DNA from: Chromobacterium amazonense
Lineage (GTDB): Bacteria > Pseudomonadota > Gammaproteobacteria > Burkholderiales > Chromobacteriaceae
DNA: 64,000 nucleotides
NCBI RefSeq assembly: GCF_001855565.1
Contig: NZ_MKCR01000004.1
Coordinates: 62,001-126,000 of the forward strand
Direction: 5' to 3'
Shown one piece after another: positions 9,166 to 17,037 of the stretch. How positions within the stretch are numbered: position 1 is the stretch's first letter; every line of letters begins with the position of its first letter. Both the position numbers and the translations under genes were made by a program. The notes under the pieces are model-generated. The model saw only the letters and a program-made list of their open reading frames with translations, was not told the DNA's origin and ran no database searches.

Positions 9166-10194
9166 TCAGTCGCTGAGTACGCGCTGCATCACCTCCAGCA
9201 AGCGGTCGATGTCGGCCCGGCTGACCTGCCAGTGGGTGACCAGCCGCATCGCGCCCTGGTGCGGCGGATTGGCCAGGAAGCCGGCCTGCTTCAGCGCCGA
9301 CATCAGCTCGCTGGCGTCGATTTCGGCATTGAAGCGGAACCACACCAGATTGATGTGGACGTCGGCCGGGTCCAGATCGATGCACGGCAGCTTGGCCAAG
9401 CCTTCTGCCAGATAACGGGCGTTCTGGTGGTCCTCATCCAGCCGGGCCGCCATCTCGGTCAAGGCCACGATGCCGGGCGCGGCGATCACGCCGGCCTGGC
9501 GCATGCCGCCGCCCAGCAGCTTGCGCTTGCGGCGCGCCCGGGCGATGAAGTCGGCGCGGCCGGCCAGTATCGAGCCGACCGGCGCGGCCAGGCCCTTGGA
9601 CAGGCAGAACATCACGCTGTCCGCATGGCGGGCGATTTCGCTCGCCTCGCAGCCCAGATGCGCCGCGGCATTGAACAAGCGCGCGCCGTCCAGGTGCACC
9701 GGCACGTCGTATGCGCGCGCCAGCGCGGCGGTGTCCGCCATCGCCGACAGCGGCAGCACGCGGCCGTTGCTGTGGGCGTTTTCCAGACAGATCAGGCCGG
9801 TGCGCGGCTCGTGGATGTCGTCGCCGACGCGGATGCGGCGCTCTATCGCCTCCACCGCCATCACGCCGCCCTCGCCCTCTATGGTGCGCATATGGGCGCC
9901 GGCGATCACCGCCGCCGCGCCGGCCTCATGCCAGACCAGGTGGCTATTGTCCTCGGCGATCACCTCGTCGCCGCGGCGGCAATGGGTGTACAGCGCCAGC
10001 TGGTTGCCGAAGGTGCCGCTGGGCACGAACAGCGCGGCCTCTTTGCCCAACGTGTCGGCGGCCAGCGCCTCCAGCTTCTGCACGGTGGGGTCGTCGCCAT
10101 AGACGTCGTCCCCCACCGGGGCGTCGAACATGGCCTGGCGCATGGCCGGCGTCGGTTGGGTCACGGTATCGCTGCGAAGGTCTATCCACTGCAT
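9166..10194 (-). CDS. ltaE: Low-specificity L-threonine aldolase
   Basis: 342-residue PLP enzyme of fold type I, splitting L-threonine or L-allo-threonine into glycine and acetaldehyde in the cytosol. The family opening is intact (IDLRSDTVTQPTPAMRQAM, then VGDDVYGDDPTV). LFVPSGTFGNQLAL, ICLENAHSNGRVLPL and VHLDGARLFNAAAHLG are the cofactor-contact segments, and the Schiff-base lysine is in MFCLSKGLAAPVGS near residue 200. Length is normal. It starts 13 bp after the TetR-type regulator gene on the same strand, so the two probably form an operon. Confidence 0.94.
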   Translation of the reverse strand: MQWIDLRSDTVTQPTPAMRQAMFDAPVGDDVYGDDPTVQKLEALAADTLGKEAALFVPSGTFGNQLALYTHCRRGDEVIAEDNSHLVWHEAGAAAVIAGAHMRTIEGEGGVMAVEAIERRIRVGDDIHEPRTGLICLENAHSNGRVLPLSAMADTAALARAYDVPVHLDGARLFNAAAHLGCEASEIARHADSVMFCLSKGLAAPVGSILAGRADFIARARRKRKLLGGGMRQAGVIAAPGIVALTEMAARLDEDHQNARYLAEGLAKLPCIDLDPADVHINLVWFRFNAEIDASELMSALKQAGFLANPPHQGAMRLVTHWQVSRADIDRLLEVMQRVLSD

Positions 10195-10207
10195 GTGTCG
10201 CTTCTCC

Positions 10208-10813
10208 TCAAGGGTGTGGCTGCGCCGGCAAGCCCAAAAAGCCAGCCAACGCGTCGGTAATCAGTTGTTCCAGCCCGGCAGGCGGCGCGCCGGCATCCAG
10301 CAGCAGGCCATGGACCAGGCTATCCGCCATGCGCAGCAGCACCTCGGCGCGCCCGGCCTCCAGGCCGCATGCCTGCAGCCAGACAGCCACGCGCTGCAAT
10401 AACGCCGCGTCCTGCGGATTGCTGGCGGGCGGCTCGTCGAACGCCGGCCATTCGCGCTCCAGCACTCGGTGCAGGCCCAGCTCGCGCCGATGCAGGTCCA
10501 GCGCCGCGGCCACCATCGCCGCCAGTTGCTCCCGCGGCGGACGCCCGTCGCTCGCCACCAAGGCGGCATCCAGCGCGGCCAGCGTCTCTTCGCCATGGCG
10601 GCGATGCAACGCCGCCACCAGCGCCTGCTTGTTGGGAAAGTACTGGTATAGCGAACCGATGCCGACGCCGGCCAGCTCAGCCACGCGGTTGGTGTTGAAC
10701 GCGGCATAGCCCTCGCTCGCCAGAATGCGAGCCGCCGCCTCAAGAATGGCGGCGACGGCATGGCGGGAACGGTTCTGGCGCGGCGTTTTGCGCGGTTGCG
10801 GGATGTCGTGCAT
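10208..10813 (-). CDS. TetR/AcrR family transcriptional regulator
   Basis: 201 residues. The N-terminal TetR helix-turn-helix is complete: AVAAILEAAARILASEGYAA, then FNTNRVAELAGVGIGSLYQY with FPNKQALV. The C-terminal ligand domain is alpha-helical and unspecific. It directly precedes ltaE (13 bp) and is divergent from the darcynin-like gene across about 100 bp, so it may regulate itself with ltaE, and possibly the divergent gene. The gap contains CTAGCTAAACACGAG, but I see no convincing long operator palindrome. Confidence 0.9.
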   Translation of the reverse strand: MHDIPQPRKTPRQNRSRHAVAAILEAAARILASEGYAAFNTNRVAELAGVGIGSLYQYFPNKQALVAALHRRHGEETLAALDAALVASDGRPPREQLAAMVAAALDLHRRELGLHRVLEREWPAFDEPPASNPQDAALLQRVAVWLQACGLEAGRAEVLLRMADSLVHGLLLDAGAPPAGLEQLITDALAGFLGLPAQPHP

Positions 10814-10914
10814 CGAACTAGCTAAACACGAGTTTTCGCCTATCGCAAGCCAGCTTACATTTTATGCAGCGCGGCGCCGGCCCGCCCTTCCCTATCCCGC
10901 TCTGGAGAATCACC

Positions 10915-11250
10915 ATGTCGCAACCCATGACTTTCTTCGCGTTGATGCGCGTCCATCCCAACTGGCTGCGCCTGAGCCGGCCGGAACGCCGCCGCTTCGA
11001 GCAGGAAACGCTGCAGCCGATTTATGCGCGCTTCCCCGGCGTAAAAATGCGCTGGTTCGACGCGGAAGCGTTCACCACGCGCTGCAGCGACGTCGCCATG
11101 TTCGAAGCCGAATCGGCCAAGGCGTTCTATTTTCTGATCGACGCGCTGCGCGACAGCCCGCTGATGACCGAACCGTACTTCGAATTCGTGGACATCATCC
11201 CGGCCGTGGAGGACGGCTTCCGCGACTACGACGCGCAGCTGGCGCGATAA
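10915..11250 (+). CDS. Darcynin-like small protein
   Basis: 111 residues, soluble, no signal peptide. The ATG at 10915 follows CTGGAGAATCACC. The pattern FFALMRVHPNWLRLSRPERR, then MRWFDAEAFTTRCSDVAMFE and FEFVDIIPAVEDGF resembles the darcynin family (domain of unknown function, dimeric ferredoxin-like fold expected). No catalytic residues can be assigned. It is divergent from the TetR gene and followed by a hairpin at 11257. The family name is from memory of its pattern, so moderate confidence. Confidence 0.6.
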   Translation: MSQPMTFFALMRVHPNWLRLSRPERRRFEQETLQPIYARFPGVKMRWFDAEAFTTRCSDVAMFEAESAKAFYFLIDALRDSPLMTEPYFEFVDIIPAVEDGFRDYDAQLAR

Positions 11251-11256
11251 AAGCCG

Positions 11257-11279
11257 ACGGCGGCCGCTGGGGCCGCCGT
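11257..11279 (+). terminator. GC-rich hairpin after the darcynin-like gene
   Basis: ACGGCGGCC / GGCCGCCGT with a short GCTGG loop, starting six bases after the stop codon. There is no T-run, so it may act as an RNA 3'-end stabiliser or a Rho-assisted stop rather than a classical terminator. A second smaller hairpin (GCCGGC/GCCGGC) lies near 11323-11339. Confidence 0.45.
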
Positions 11280-11370
11280 AATCGGTTGCGCTTGCGCGCC
11301 ACAGGCAAGGAACCTGTTGGAGCCGGCCCGAGGCCGGCGCGGGAGTCAACGGATTGTCAGCAAATCTTGC

Positions 11371-11595
11371 CTAGTGAATGCGATACGATTGTCGAATGGC
11401 GTCAGCCTGGCGTTCAGCTTTCTGGATTTCGGGAGCGCCCATGCTGATGTCGGCGCCGCAGCGGCAGCGCAAGGCATGGTCGGGTAGCAGGGACTTCAGG
11501 TGCATCCGGGTTTCGCGCCCGCACTCCTCGCAGGCGATCACCACCGTGGCGTTGTAATGCTTGTCCAAATCGATATCGAATCTTTGCTGCTTCAT
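11371..11595 (-). CDS. Small zinc-ribbon-like protein of unknown function
   Basis: 74 residues. ATG at 11595 after a GGGAGATTCCG ribosome site; longer upstream in-frame starts are not supported. Cysteines are arranged as CEEC (22-25) and CRC (44-46), which could bind zinc. The rest is charged (MKQQRFDIDLDKHYNATVVI, then EIQKAERQADAIRQSYRIH). No enzyme motif. It could be a nucleic-acid- or protein-binding accessory protein, but nothing nearby shows its role. Confidence 0.6.
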   Translation of the reverse strand: MKQQRFDIDLDKHYNATVVIACEECGRETRMHLKSLLPDHALRCRCGADISMGAPEIQKAERQADAIRQSYRIH

Positions 11596-11867
11596 CGGAA
11601 TCTCCCTAGTACTGAGAGTTGGCCGGCAGAGGAATCGCCGCAAGCCATTCGTGCCGGTCCCGCAACACATGCCCGGAAAAGCCGGGCACGTAATAGACAA
11701 GATACGGCTGATCCAAAAAGGTTCCAATCAATCAAGCAGTTGGATTGTAAAAAAATCTTCACGCCGGCCAGAAACGCCACAACGCGGCGGCAAAACCGCG
11801 CGCGAACTGGCACTGCGACGGCGGCTTGGTTATCCTTGGCCGTTTTTCGCAAGCCAGGTAATGCCAG

Positions 11868-12644
11868 ATGGACCACACAGCCGATCTCGACCGCCGCTTC
11901 GGCGGCATTGCCCGCCTCTATGGCGACGACGCGCTGGCGCGCTTTCGCCGCGCCCATGTCTGCGTGGTGGGCGTCGGCGGCGTCGGCTCCTGGGCCGTCG
12001 AGGCGCTGGCGCGCAGCGCCATCGGCAAACTGACGCTGATCGACCTGGACAATGTGGCGGAATCGAACACCAACCGCCAGCTGCCGGCGCTGGACCCGCT
12101 GTACGGCATGGCCAAGGTGACGGCGCTGGCCGAGCGGGTGAAGGCCATCAACCCGGCCTGCGAGGTGACGGAGATAGAGGACTTCGTCACCGAAGAGAAT
12201 ATGGACGAGCTGCTGGGCCGCGGTTACGACTACATCGTCGACTGCATCGACAGCCTGAAAGTGAAGACGGCGATGGCCGCCTGGTGCGCCAGGAAGCGCC
12301 AGCGCTTCATCGTGTCCGGCGGCGCCGGCGGCCAGATGGACCCGAGCCGGATCAAGCTGGCCGACCTGTCCGAGGTGACGCAGGACCCGCTGCTGTCCAA
12401 GCTGCGCTACAACCTGCGCCGCCATCACGGCTTCGCCCGCGACGGCAAGAAGATGGGCGTGCCCTGCGTCTACTCCACCGAGCAGCTGGTCTACCCGCAA
12501 GCCCAGGCCTGCGACGCTGGAGAGGCGCGCGGGCCTCAAGGCTTATCCTGCGCCGGCTTCGGCGCCGGCATGGTGGTGACGGCCAGCTTCGGCCTGTTCG
12601 CCGCATCGCGGGTGCTGACCGATCTGGCCAAGACTAAGAAGTAA
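11868..12644 (+). CDS. tcdA: tRNA threonylcarbamoyladenosine dehydratase
   Basis: 258-residue E1-like ATP-dependent enzyme (also called CsdL) that cyclises t6A37 to ct6A in ANN-decoding tRNAs. The ThiF/MoeB Rossmann core is clear: RFGGIARLYGDDALARFRRA, then VVGVGGVGSWAVEALARS, LTLIDLDNVAESNTNRQLPA and DYIVDCIDSLKVKTAM. The C-terminus has the family's GFGAGMVVTASFGLFAA membrane-like helix. Length is normal for TcdA. The gene stands alone, with a 270-bp upstream gap that holds only a small TGCCCGG/CCGGGCA hairpin near 11668-11686. Confidence 0.92.
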   Translation: MDHTADLDRRFGGIARLYGDDALARFRRAHVCVVGVGGVGSWAVEALARSAIGKLTLIDLDNVAESNTNRQLPALDPLYGMAKVTALAERVKAINPACEVTEIEDFVTEENMDELLGRGYDYIVDCIDSLKVKTAMAAWCARKRQRFIVSGGAGGQMDPSRIKLADLSEVTQDPLLSKLRYNLRRHHGFARDGKKMGVPCVYSTEQLVYPQAQACDAGEARGPQGLSCAGFGAGMVVTASFGLFAASRVLTDLAKTKK

Positions 12645-12745
12645 GCAGGCCCCAGTTGCTTACAAAAACACACGGTTTTGCATCCGCTACGCGGATGATG
12701 ATTTCCATTGCCGGGGCTGCCCTCCACCCCTAAAGGCCACCCTGC

Positions 12746-12935
12746 AAGCCTGGCCTTCGCCTCCCCGCTGGGTCCCGCCAGGCCCGAGGCGCGGCTGAAC
12801 TCTCTGCGTGCGAATCTCTCACGAGGCGAGGCAAAGCCTCGCACGTAGAGATTCGCTCAGCGATGCGCGCTAACGTCGCTGGGCTCAAACAAACAGCCGC
12901 TTAAAACCTCGGGCCTGCCACCCAGCGGCAGGCTT
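12746..12935. repeat. Nested inverted-repeat (palindromic) intergenic element
   Basis: The 372-bp gap 12645-13016 has no convincing gene. It contains an outer inverted pair (AAGCCTGG and CCGCTGGGT...AGGCCCGAGG at 12746-12790, against CCTCGGGCCT...ACCCAGCGG and CAGGCTT at 12907-12935). Inside is a long hairpin: GCGAATCTCT (12810-12819) with AGAGATTCGC (12847-12856), and at its tip GCGAGGC-AAA-GCCTCGC (12826-12842). A separate CATCCGC-TAC-GCGGATG hairpin is at 12681-12697. The nesting resembles a REP/MITE-type element. Confidence 0.55.
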
Positions 12936-13016
12936 AAAGGGACCGGGGCACATCGAAAACGTCATGTATCCGCAACAACAAGCGCAAATGCTGCGCCAAG
13001 AATAGCCAATCGATGC

Positions 13017-13409
13017 TCAGCCCTTGCGCTGAATCAGATCCCACTGATTGCCGCACAAGTCGCGGAACACCGCCACCGTGCCGTAGTCCTGCACCATAGG
13101 CTCGCGGGTGAACTCCACGCCCGCCGCGCGGTAGCGCTCGTAATCGCGCCAGAAATCGTCGGTGTTCAGGAACAGCCACACCCGGCCGCCGGCCTGATTG
13201 CCGATGGCGGCGCGCTGAACGTCGTTGCTGGCCTTGGCCAATAGCAGGCTGGCCGCCGAACCGGGCGGCGTCACCACCACCCAGCGTTTGTCCTGCTCCG
13301 GCTGGTAGCTATCCTCGGTCAGCTCGAAACCCAGCTTGCCGACAAAGAAATCGATGGCCTCGTCGTAGTCGGCCACCACCAGCGACACCAGCGCCAAACT
13401 CTGCTTCAT
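13017..13409 (-). CDS. VOC family (glyoxalase/bleomycin-resistance fold) protein
   Basis: 130 residues with one vicinal-oxygen-chelate unit pair: LALVSLVVADYDEAIDFFVG, LGFELTEDSYQ, then WVVVTPPGSAASLLLAKA in the first half, and GRVWLFLNTDDFWRDYERYR, VEFTREPM, GTVAVFRDLCGNQWDLIQ in the second. The metal-site pattern (E/D in the last strand before the end) fits small lyases and dioxygenase-like proteins. The substrate is unknown. The ATG at 13409 follows GGAGCAAGAAC. About 160 bp of non-coding sequence separates it from the cdh gene upstream. Confidence 0.88.
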   Translation of the reverse strand: MKQSLALVSLVVADYDEAIDFFVGKLGFELTEDSYQPEQDKRWVVVTPPGSAASLLLAKASNDVQRAAIGNQAGGRVWLFLNTDDFWRDYERYRAAGVEFTREPMVQDYGTVAVFRDLCGNQWDLIQRKG

Positions 13410-13568
13410 GTTCTTGCTCCACAGCCAGGCGCCGCCGGCGGGACATCCGCCAGCCTGCGCCGCGCCTCGGCAAAAGCTCGATGATACAGCGGGCCGCTGC
13501 CCTCAGGCGCGGTGGATGGTATGACAACTTGCCGTTTTGCTGCAGCAAGGGACAGCCCTTGTTCGCGC

Positions 13569-14330
13569 TCACGGCTGCAGAATCTTGCAGTCGTGGTCCT
13601 GCAGCTCCTCGGCTGACGCTCGGTTAACGCTAAGCAGGTCGGCGCGCGTAGCCAGCAGCACAAACCCGGGGCCATCGGCAAAGCCCGCCGGCAGCAAGGC
13701 CAAACCATAGCGGCCCATTTCCTCTCGCGCGCCGGGGAGGCCGTCGGCCAGCATGCGGAACGGATCGGCTGCTGGATCGCCATTGGCGTCGGCATCGACG
13801 CGGCGCGCCCAATATGAGTGCCCCTCCAGCTCCACCGGCAACTGCCGCCAGCCGGCATTCAGGCTGTCATTCAGATCATCCACCTGCTGCCTCACCTTGC
13901 GGTCGACGCAGGATATGTGGATGTGCAGCTGGTTCTGGCTGCGCCCGTACTGCGAATTGATCGCCAGCGACACCGCCTGCCGCGGCAGCGGCTGGCCGCG
14001 CTTGGTATCCATGAAACGGCGCGCCTGCCAGGCCTCGCGCCAATAGGCCGGCGCGTCGTTCTGCAGCAGCCGCGGGCTTTCGATGCCGCTGACCCGCTCC
14101 GTGGGAATCAACAGGTACTGCAGCGCGCCGTTGCGGTCCTTCAGCACCGCCACGCCTTGTTGCAGCTTGACCTCCGCGCACGGCTCGGGGGCACCCTTGG
14201 CCTGCATGTCCGGCACGCACTGCTCGCCGACGATGCGCCACAGCGCGTCGCTGTCCGCCAAGGCACGATAGGACACGCCGGCCGCCAGCAAGGCGCATAG
14301 GCTGAGGCCGACAAAGATTCTTTTTTTCAT
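13569..14330 (-). CDS. cdh: CDP-diacylglycerol diphosphatase
   Basis: 253 residues. The enzyme hydrolyses CDP-diacylglycerol to phosphatidate and CMP at the inner membrane. The start at 14330 opens a signal or anchor segment (MKKRIFVGLSLCALLAAGVS). The body matches the Cdh family throughout: DALWRIVGEQCVP, VLKDRNGALQYLLIPTERVS, RQAVSLAINSQYGRSQNQLH and HIHISC (a HIT-like histidine triad pattern), ending RASAEELQDHDCKIL. Transcription is divergent from the LuxC/LuxE cluster across an AT-rich region. I see no functional link beyond position. Confidence 0.9.
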   Translation of the reverse strand: MKKRIFVGLSLCALLAAGVSYRALADSDALWRIVGEQCVPDMQAKGAPEPCAEVKLQQGVAVLKDRNGALQYLLIPTERVSGIESPRLLQNDAPAYWREAWQARRFMDTKRGQPLPRQAVSLAINSQYGRSQNQLHIHISCVDRKVRQQVDDLNDSLNAGWRQLPVELEGHSYWARRVDADANGDPAADPFRMLADGLPGAREEMGRYGLALLPAGFADGPGFVLLATRADLLSVNRASAEELQDHDCKILQP

Positions 14331-14619
14331 GGGAATCCGGGAAGAAAATGGGAAGGCGACTGAAAAATTTCCGCGCATGGCGGCCCTGATCGGTAGCTCA
14401 ATTACATCAAACATGTGGTTAAAACCACAAAAATGTTTCGATAAATTTTCGTGTTTCGACCTTATCTTTCGTAAATGTGACAAACAATAGAACAAAAGAA
14501 TAAGTTCAATACTTAAGGACAGGTTTTTATCTGCTCATATGGCATATCTTTGCCCCGCCGCGCAGATCCCGCCGCGGCCAAGCAATCCTAATGTTATCGA
14601 TGCAGAAACCGCAACAACC
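14331..14619. promoter_or_regulatory. AT-rich divergent regulatory region between cdh and the LuxC/LuxE cluster
   Basis: The region is much more AT-rich than its surroundings. It contains a perfect 16-bp palindrome TGTGGTTAAAACCACA (14414-14429), a plausible dimeric regulator site. TTTCG is then repeated at four places between about 14436 and 14475, with irregular spacing. No single promoter pair is convincing. The position between two divergent starts makes it the likely control point for the cluster. An in-frame ATG at 14539 within it would lengthen the exporter by 27 residues. Confidence 0.45.
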
Positions 14620-15876
14620 ATGTCCGAAGAATCATTCCGTCCGCTGCTGTACCTTTCCCGCCGCCAGGCCTTGCTGTTCTGCCTGCTGCTTACTGCCTTT
14701 GAGCTATTGACCTATCTGGCCAGCGATATGGTGATGCCCGCCATGCTGCAGGTCACACGGGATCTCTCCGCCGCCAGCCACCACGTCCCCACTGCGCTGA
14801 ACGCCTTCCTGCTGGGCGGCATCGCCTTCCAGTGGCTGATCGGCCCATTGTCCGACCGCTTCGGCCGCCGTCCGACGCTGCTGGCCGGCACGCTGATCTT
14901 CGCCCTCGCCTGCCTCGCCGCCGCCGGCAGCCAGCACATAGGCTGGTTCAACCTGCTGCGCTTCGTCCAGGGCATCGCGCTGGGCTTCATCGTGGTGGTC
15001 AGCTATCCCGCGCTGCAGGAGATCTTCAACGAGCGCGACGCGGTGCGGCTGATGGCCTTGCTGGCCAATATCGCCTTGCTGTCGCCGCTGGCCGGCCCTT
15101 TGCTGGGCAGCCTGCTGCTGGAAGTCCTGTCTTGGCGCCAGCTGTTCGCCGCGCTCGGCGCAGCCACCGTGCTGGTGACGCTGGGCCTGTGGCGCTGGAT
15201 GCCGGAAACGCTGGGCGCGCCGCGGCGCGACGGCCCGGCGCAGCAGCCGGTGCCGCTGCGCCTGGGCGTGGCGCTGGCCAATTACCTGGCGCTGCTCAAA
15301 CACCGCGACTTCGTCTGCGGCAGCCTGGCGCTGGGCCTGCTGACTCTGCCGCTGATCGCCTGGATCGGCCTGTCGCCGCTGCTGCTGATCCGCCAGCTGG
15401 GTTACAGCAGCCTGCAATACGGCCTGTGGCAGCTGCCGGTGTTCGCCGCGATGATAGGCGGCAATCTGCTCTTGAACCGGATGGCCGGGCGGATGGAATT
15501 GTCCAGCCTGCTGCGGCTGGCGCTGTGGCCGATGGCCGGCGGCCTGCTGCTGACCGGACTCGCCGCCCCGCTGTCGCCGTCGCTGCCGGCCTTGGTCGCC
15601 TGCTTCTGCGTCTACGCCTTCGGCCTGGGGCTGGGCAACGCCACCCTGTATCGGCTGACGCTGTATTGCAGCGACAACGCCAAAGGCAGCGTCGCCGCGA
15701 TGCTGGGCATGTTGTCCACCGCCATGCTGGGCGGCGGCAGCGCCATGCTCGCCCTTCTGGACGCCGGCGACAGCCCGTCCCGCTTCGCCGCCGGCGTCAG
15801 CTTGGCCTCGCTGCTGGCCTTGCCGCCCTTGTGGCTGCTGCTGCGCCGCCCGCAGCTCGAGCCCGTCTCCGCCTGA
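14620..15876 (+). CDS. MdfA-like major facilitator multidrug/metabolite exporter
   Basis: About 418 residues from the ATG at 14620 (MSEESFRPLLYLSRRQALL); the ATG at 14539 would add a non-membrane tail. Twelve hydrophobic segments. The first contains FELLTYLASDM, keeping both acidic residues that correspond to MdfA Glu26 and Asp34, followed by the MFS loop motif GPLSDRFGRRPTLLAG and the motif C-like region SPLAGPLLGSLLLE. MdfA-type pumps exchange protons for small cationic or neutral compounds. First gene of a five-gene set whose other members are acyl-activating, reducing and acetylating enzymes, so it probably exports the product or protects the cell from it (inference). Confidence 0.88.
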   Translation: MSEESFRPLLYLSRRQALLFCLLLTAFELLTYLASDMVMPAMLQVTRDLSAASHHVPTALNAFLLGGIAFQWLIGPLSDRFGRRPTLLAGTLIFALACLAAAGSQHIGWFNLLRFVQGIALGFIVVVSYPALQEIFNERDAVRLMALLANIALLSPLAGPLLGSLLLEVLSWRQLFAALGAATVLVTLGLWRWMPETLGAPRRDGPAQQPVPLRLGVALANYLALLKHRDFVCGSLALGLLTLPLIAWIGLSPLLLIRQLGYSSLQYGLWQLPVFAAMIGGNLLLNRMAGRMELSSLLRLALWPMAGGLLLTGLAAPLSPSLPALVACFCVYAFGLGLGNATLYRLTLYCSDNAKGSVAAMLGMLSTAMLGGGSAMLALLDAGDSPSRFAAGVSLASLLALPPLWLLLRRPQLEPVSA

Positions 15877-15905
15877 CTTCCGATTTCTTCATCACGGGAA
15901 CCGTC

Positions 15906-17036
15906 ATGATCACACTCCCCCATGTCGAGGCCTTGTGCGCGTTGGAACACCCCTACCGCGCCGACGCCGAATGCGACCGTCTGTTCGACGCCGCGATGCG
16001 CCAACTGGTCGACTACCACTGCGAACACAGCCCCGGCTACCGCAGCTGGCTGGAACAGAACGGCTTCACGCCGCAGCGGCTGGCCAGCCTGACCGACTGG
16101 TCCGAATTGCCGCCCATCTTCGCCAATTACTTCAAACGCCGGCTGCTGCTGAGCAAAACCGGCGAAGACGCGCTGGAGCTGACCTCGTCCGGCACCACCG
16201 GCCAGAAGAGCCGCATGCGCTATGACGAACGCAGCATCCACGCCGCCCAGCGCATGGTGGACCGCATCTTCGACCACTACGGCTGGAATACGCCGGAGCA
16301 ACCGTGCAACTACCTGCTGCTCAGCTACGAGCCGGCCGGCGCCATCACCCTGGGCACCGCCTACACCGACCAGTTCCTGTGCAAATACGCGCCGATCAAC
16401 CGCGCCCTCTACGCGCTGCGCCACAACGGCAAGGGCAATGAGTTCGACCCTTTCGGGACGATACGCGCGCTGCAGGAATTCGCCGAGGAAGGCCTGCCGG
16501 TGCGCATCTTCGGCTTCCCCGCCTTCCTGTGGTTCACGCTGCAACGGATGCGCGACATGGGTCTGCCCCCGCTGGCCCTGCATCCGGAATCGCTGGTTCT
16601 GCTCGGCGGCGGCTGGAAAACCCATGCCGACCAAGCGATACCGAAGATCGAACTGTACCGCCGGCTGGGCGAGCAACTGGGCCTGCCCGACGAACGCTGC
16701 CGCGACGGCTACGGTTCGGTCGAGCACCCGGTGCCTTATAACGAATGCCCGCGCCACCGCCTGCACGTGCCCAGCTGGGCGCGCGCCTGGATCCGCGACA
16801 CCGCCACCCTGGCACGCCTGCCTTACGGCCAGCCCGGCTTCCTGCACTTGGCTTCGCCCTACATCACGTCCAGCCCGGCGCACAGCATGCTGCTGAGCGA
16901 TCTGGCCGTGCTGCAGCCGGCCGAGCGCTGCGGCTGCGGCCTGGCCACCGACTGGTTCGAACTGCTGGGCCGCGCCGGCACCAGCAAGAGCCGCAGCTGC
17001 GCCATGGCGGCGTCTGAACTGATCAAGGAGTCCTGA
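15906..17036 (+). CDS. LuxE-like acyl-protein synthetase
   Basis: 376 residues, soluble. LuxE-family enzymes activate a carboxylate with ATP and hold it as a thioester on a cysteine near the C-terminus before handing it to the LuxC reductase. Seen here: an adenylate-binding loop ELTSSGTTGQKS (91-102), the core GYGSVEHPVPYNEC (268-281), a CGCG pair (342-345) in the C-terminal part, and SRSCAMAASELI with Cys365, close to the acyl-accepting cysteine reported for LuxE. It begins 29 bp after the exporter, and the stop is one base before the next ATG. A carboxylate-activating role is well supported; the acid is unknown. It could instead be a PaaK-type CoA ligase. Confidence 0.82.
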   Translation: MITLPHVEALCALEHPYRADAECDRLFDAAMRQLVDYHCEHSPGYRSWLEQNGFTPQRLASLTDWSELPPIFANYFKRRLLLSKTGEDALELTSSGTTGQKSRMRYDERSIHAAQRMVDRIFDHYGWNTPEQPCNYLLLSYEPAGAITLGTAYTDQFLCKYAPINRALYALRHNGKGNEFDPFGTIRALQEFAEEGLPVRIFGFPAFLWFTLQRMRDMGLPPLALHPESLVLLGGGWKTHADQAIPKIELYRRLGEQLGLPDERCRDGYGSVEHPVPYNECPRHRLHVPSWARAWIRDTATLARLPYGQPGFLHLASPYITSSPAHSMLLSDLAVLQPAERCGCGLATDWFELLGRAGTSKSRSCAMAASELIKES

Positions 17037-17037
17037 T

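Noticed and set aside
12676-12720. Peptide FCIRYADDDF on the plus strand, resembling the YADD catalytic box of reverse transcriptases.
   Set aside because: Only about ten residues match, no flanking reverse transcriptase domains exist in any frame, and the core bases CATCCGCTACGCGGATG form a simple hairpin.
14436-14475. Repeated TTTCG taken for a CRISPR or iteron array.
   Set aside because: Five-base units at irregular spacing, with no spacers and no cas or replication genes.
14539-14619. Upstream ATG at 14539 for the MdfA-like exporter.
   Set aside because: It adds 27 residues unlike MdfA family N-termini, and the nearest AGGA-like sequence is too far away; 14620 gives a normal length, though its ribosome site is also weak.
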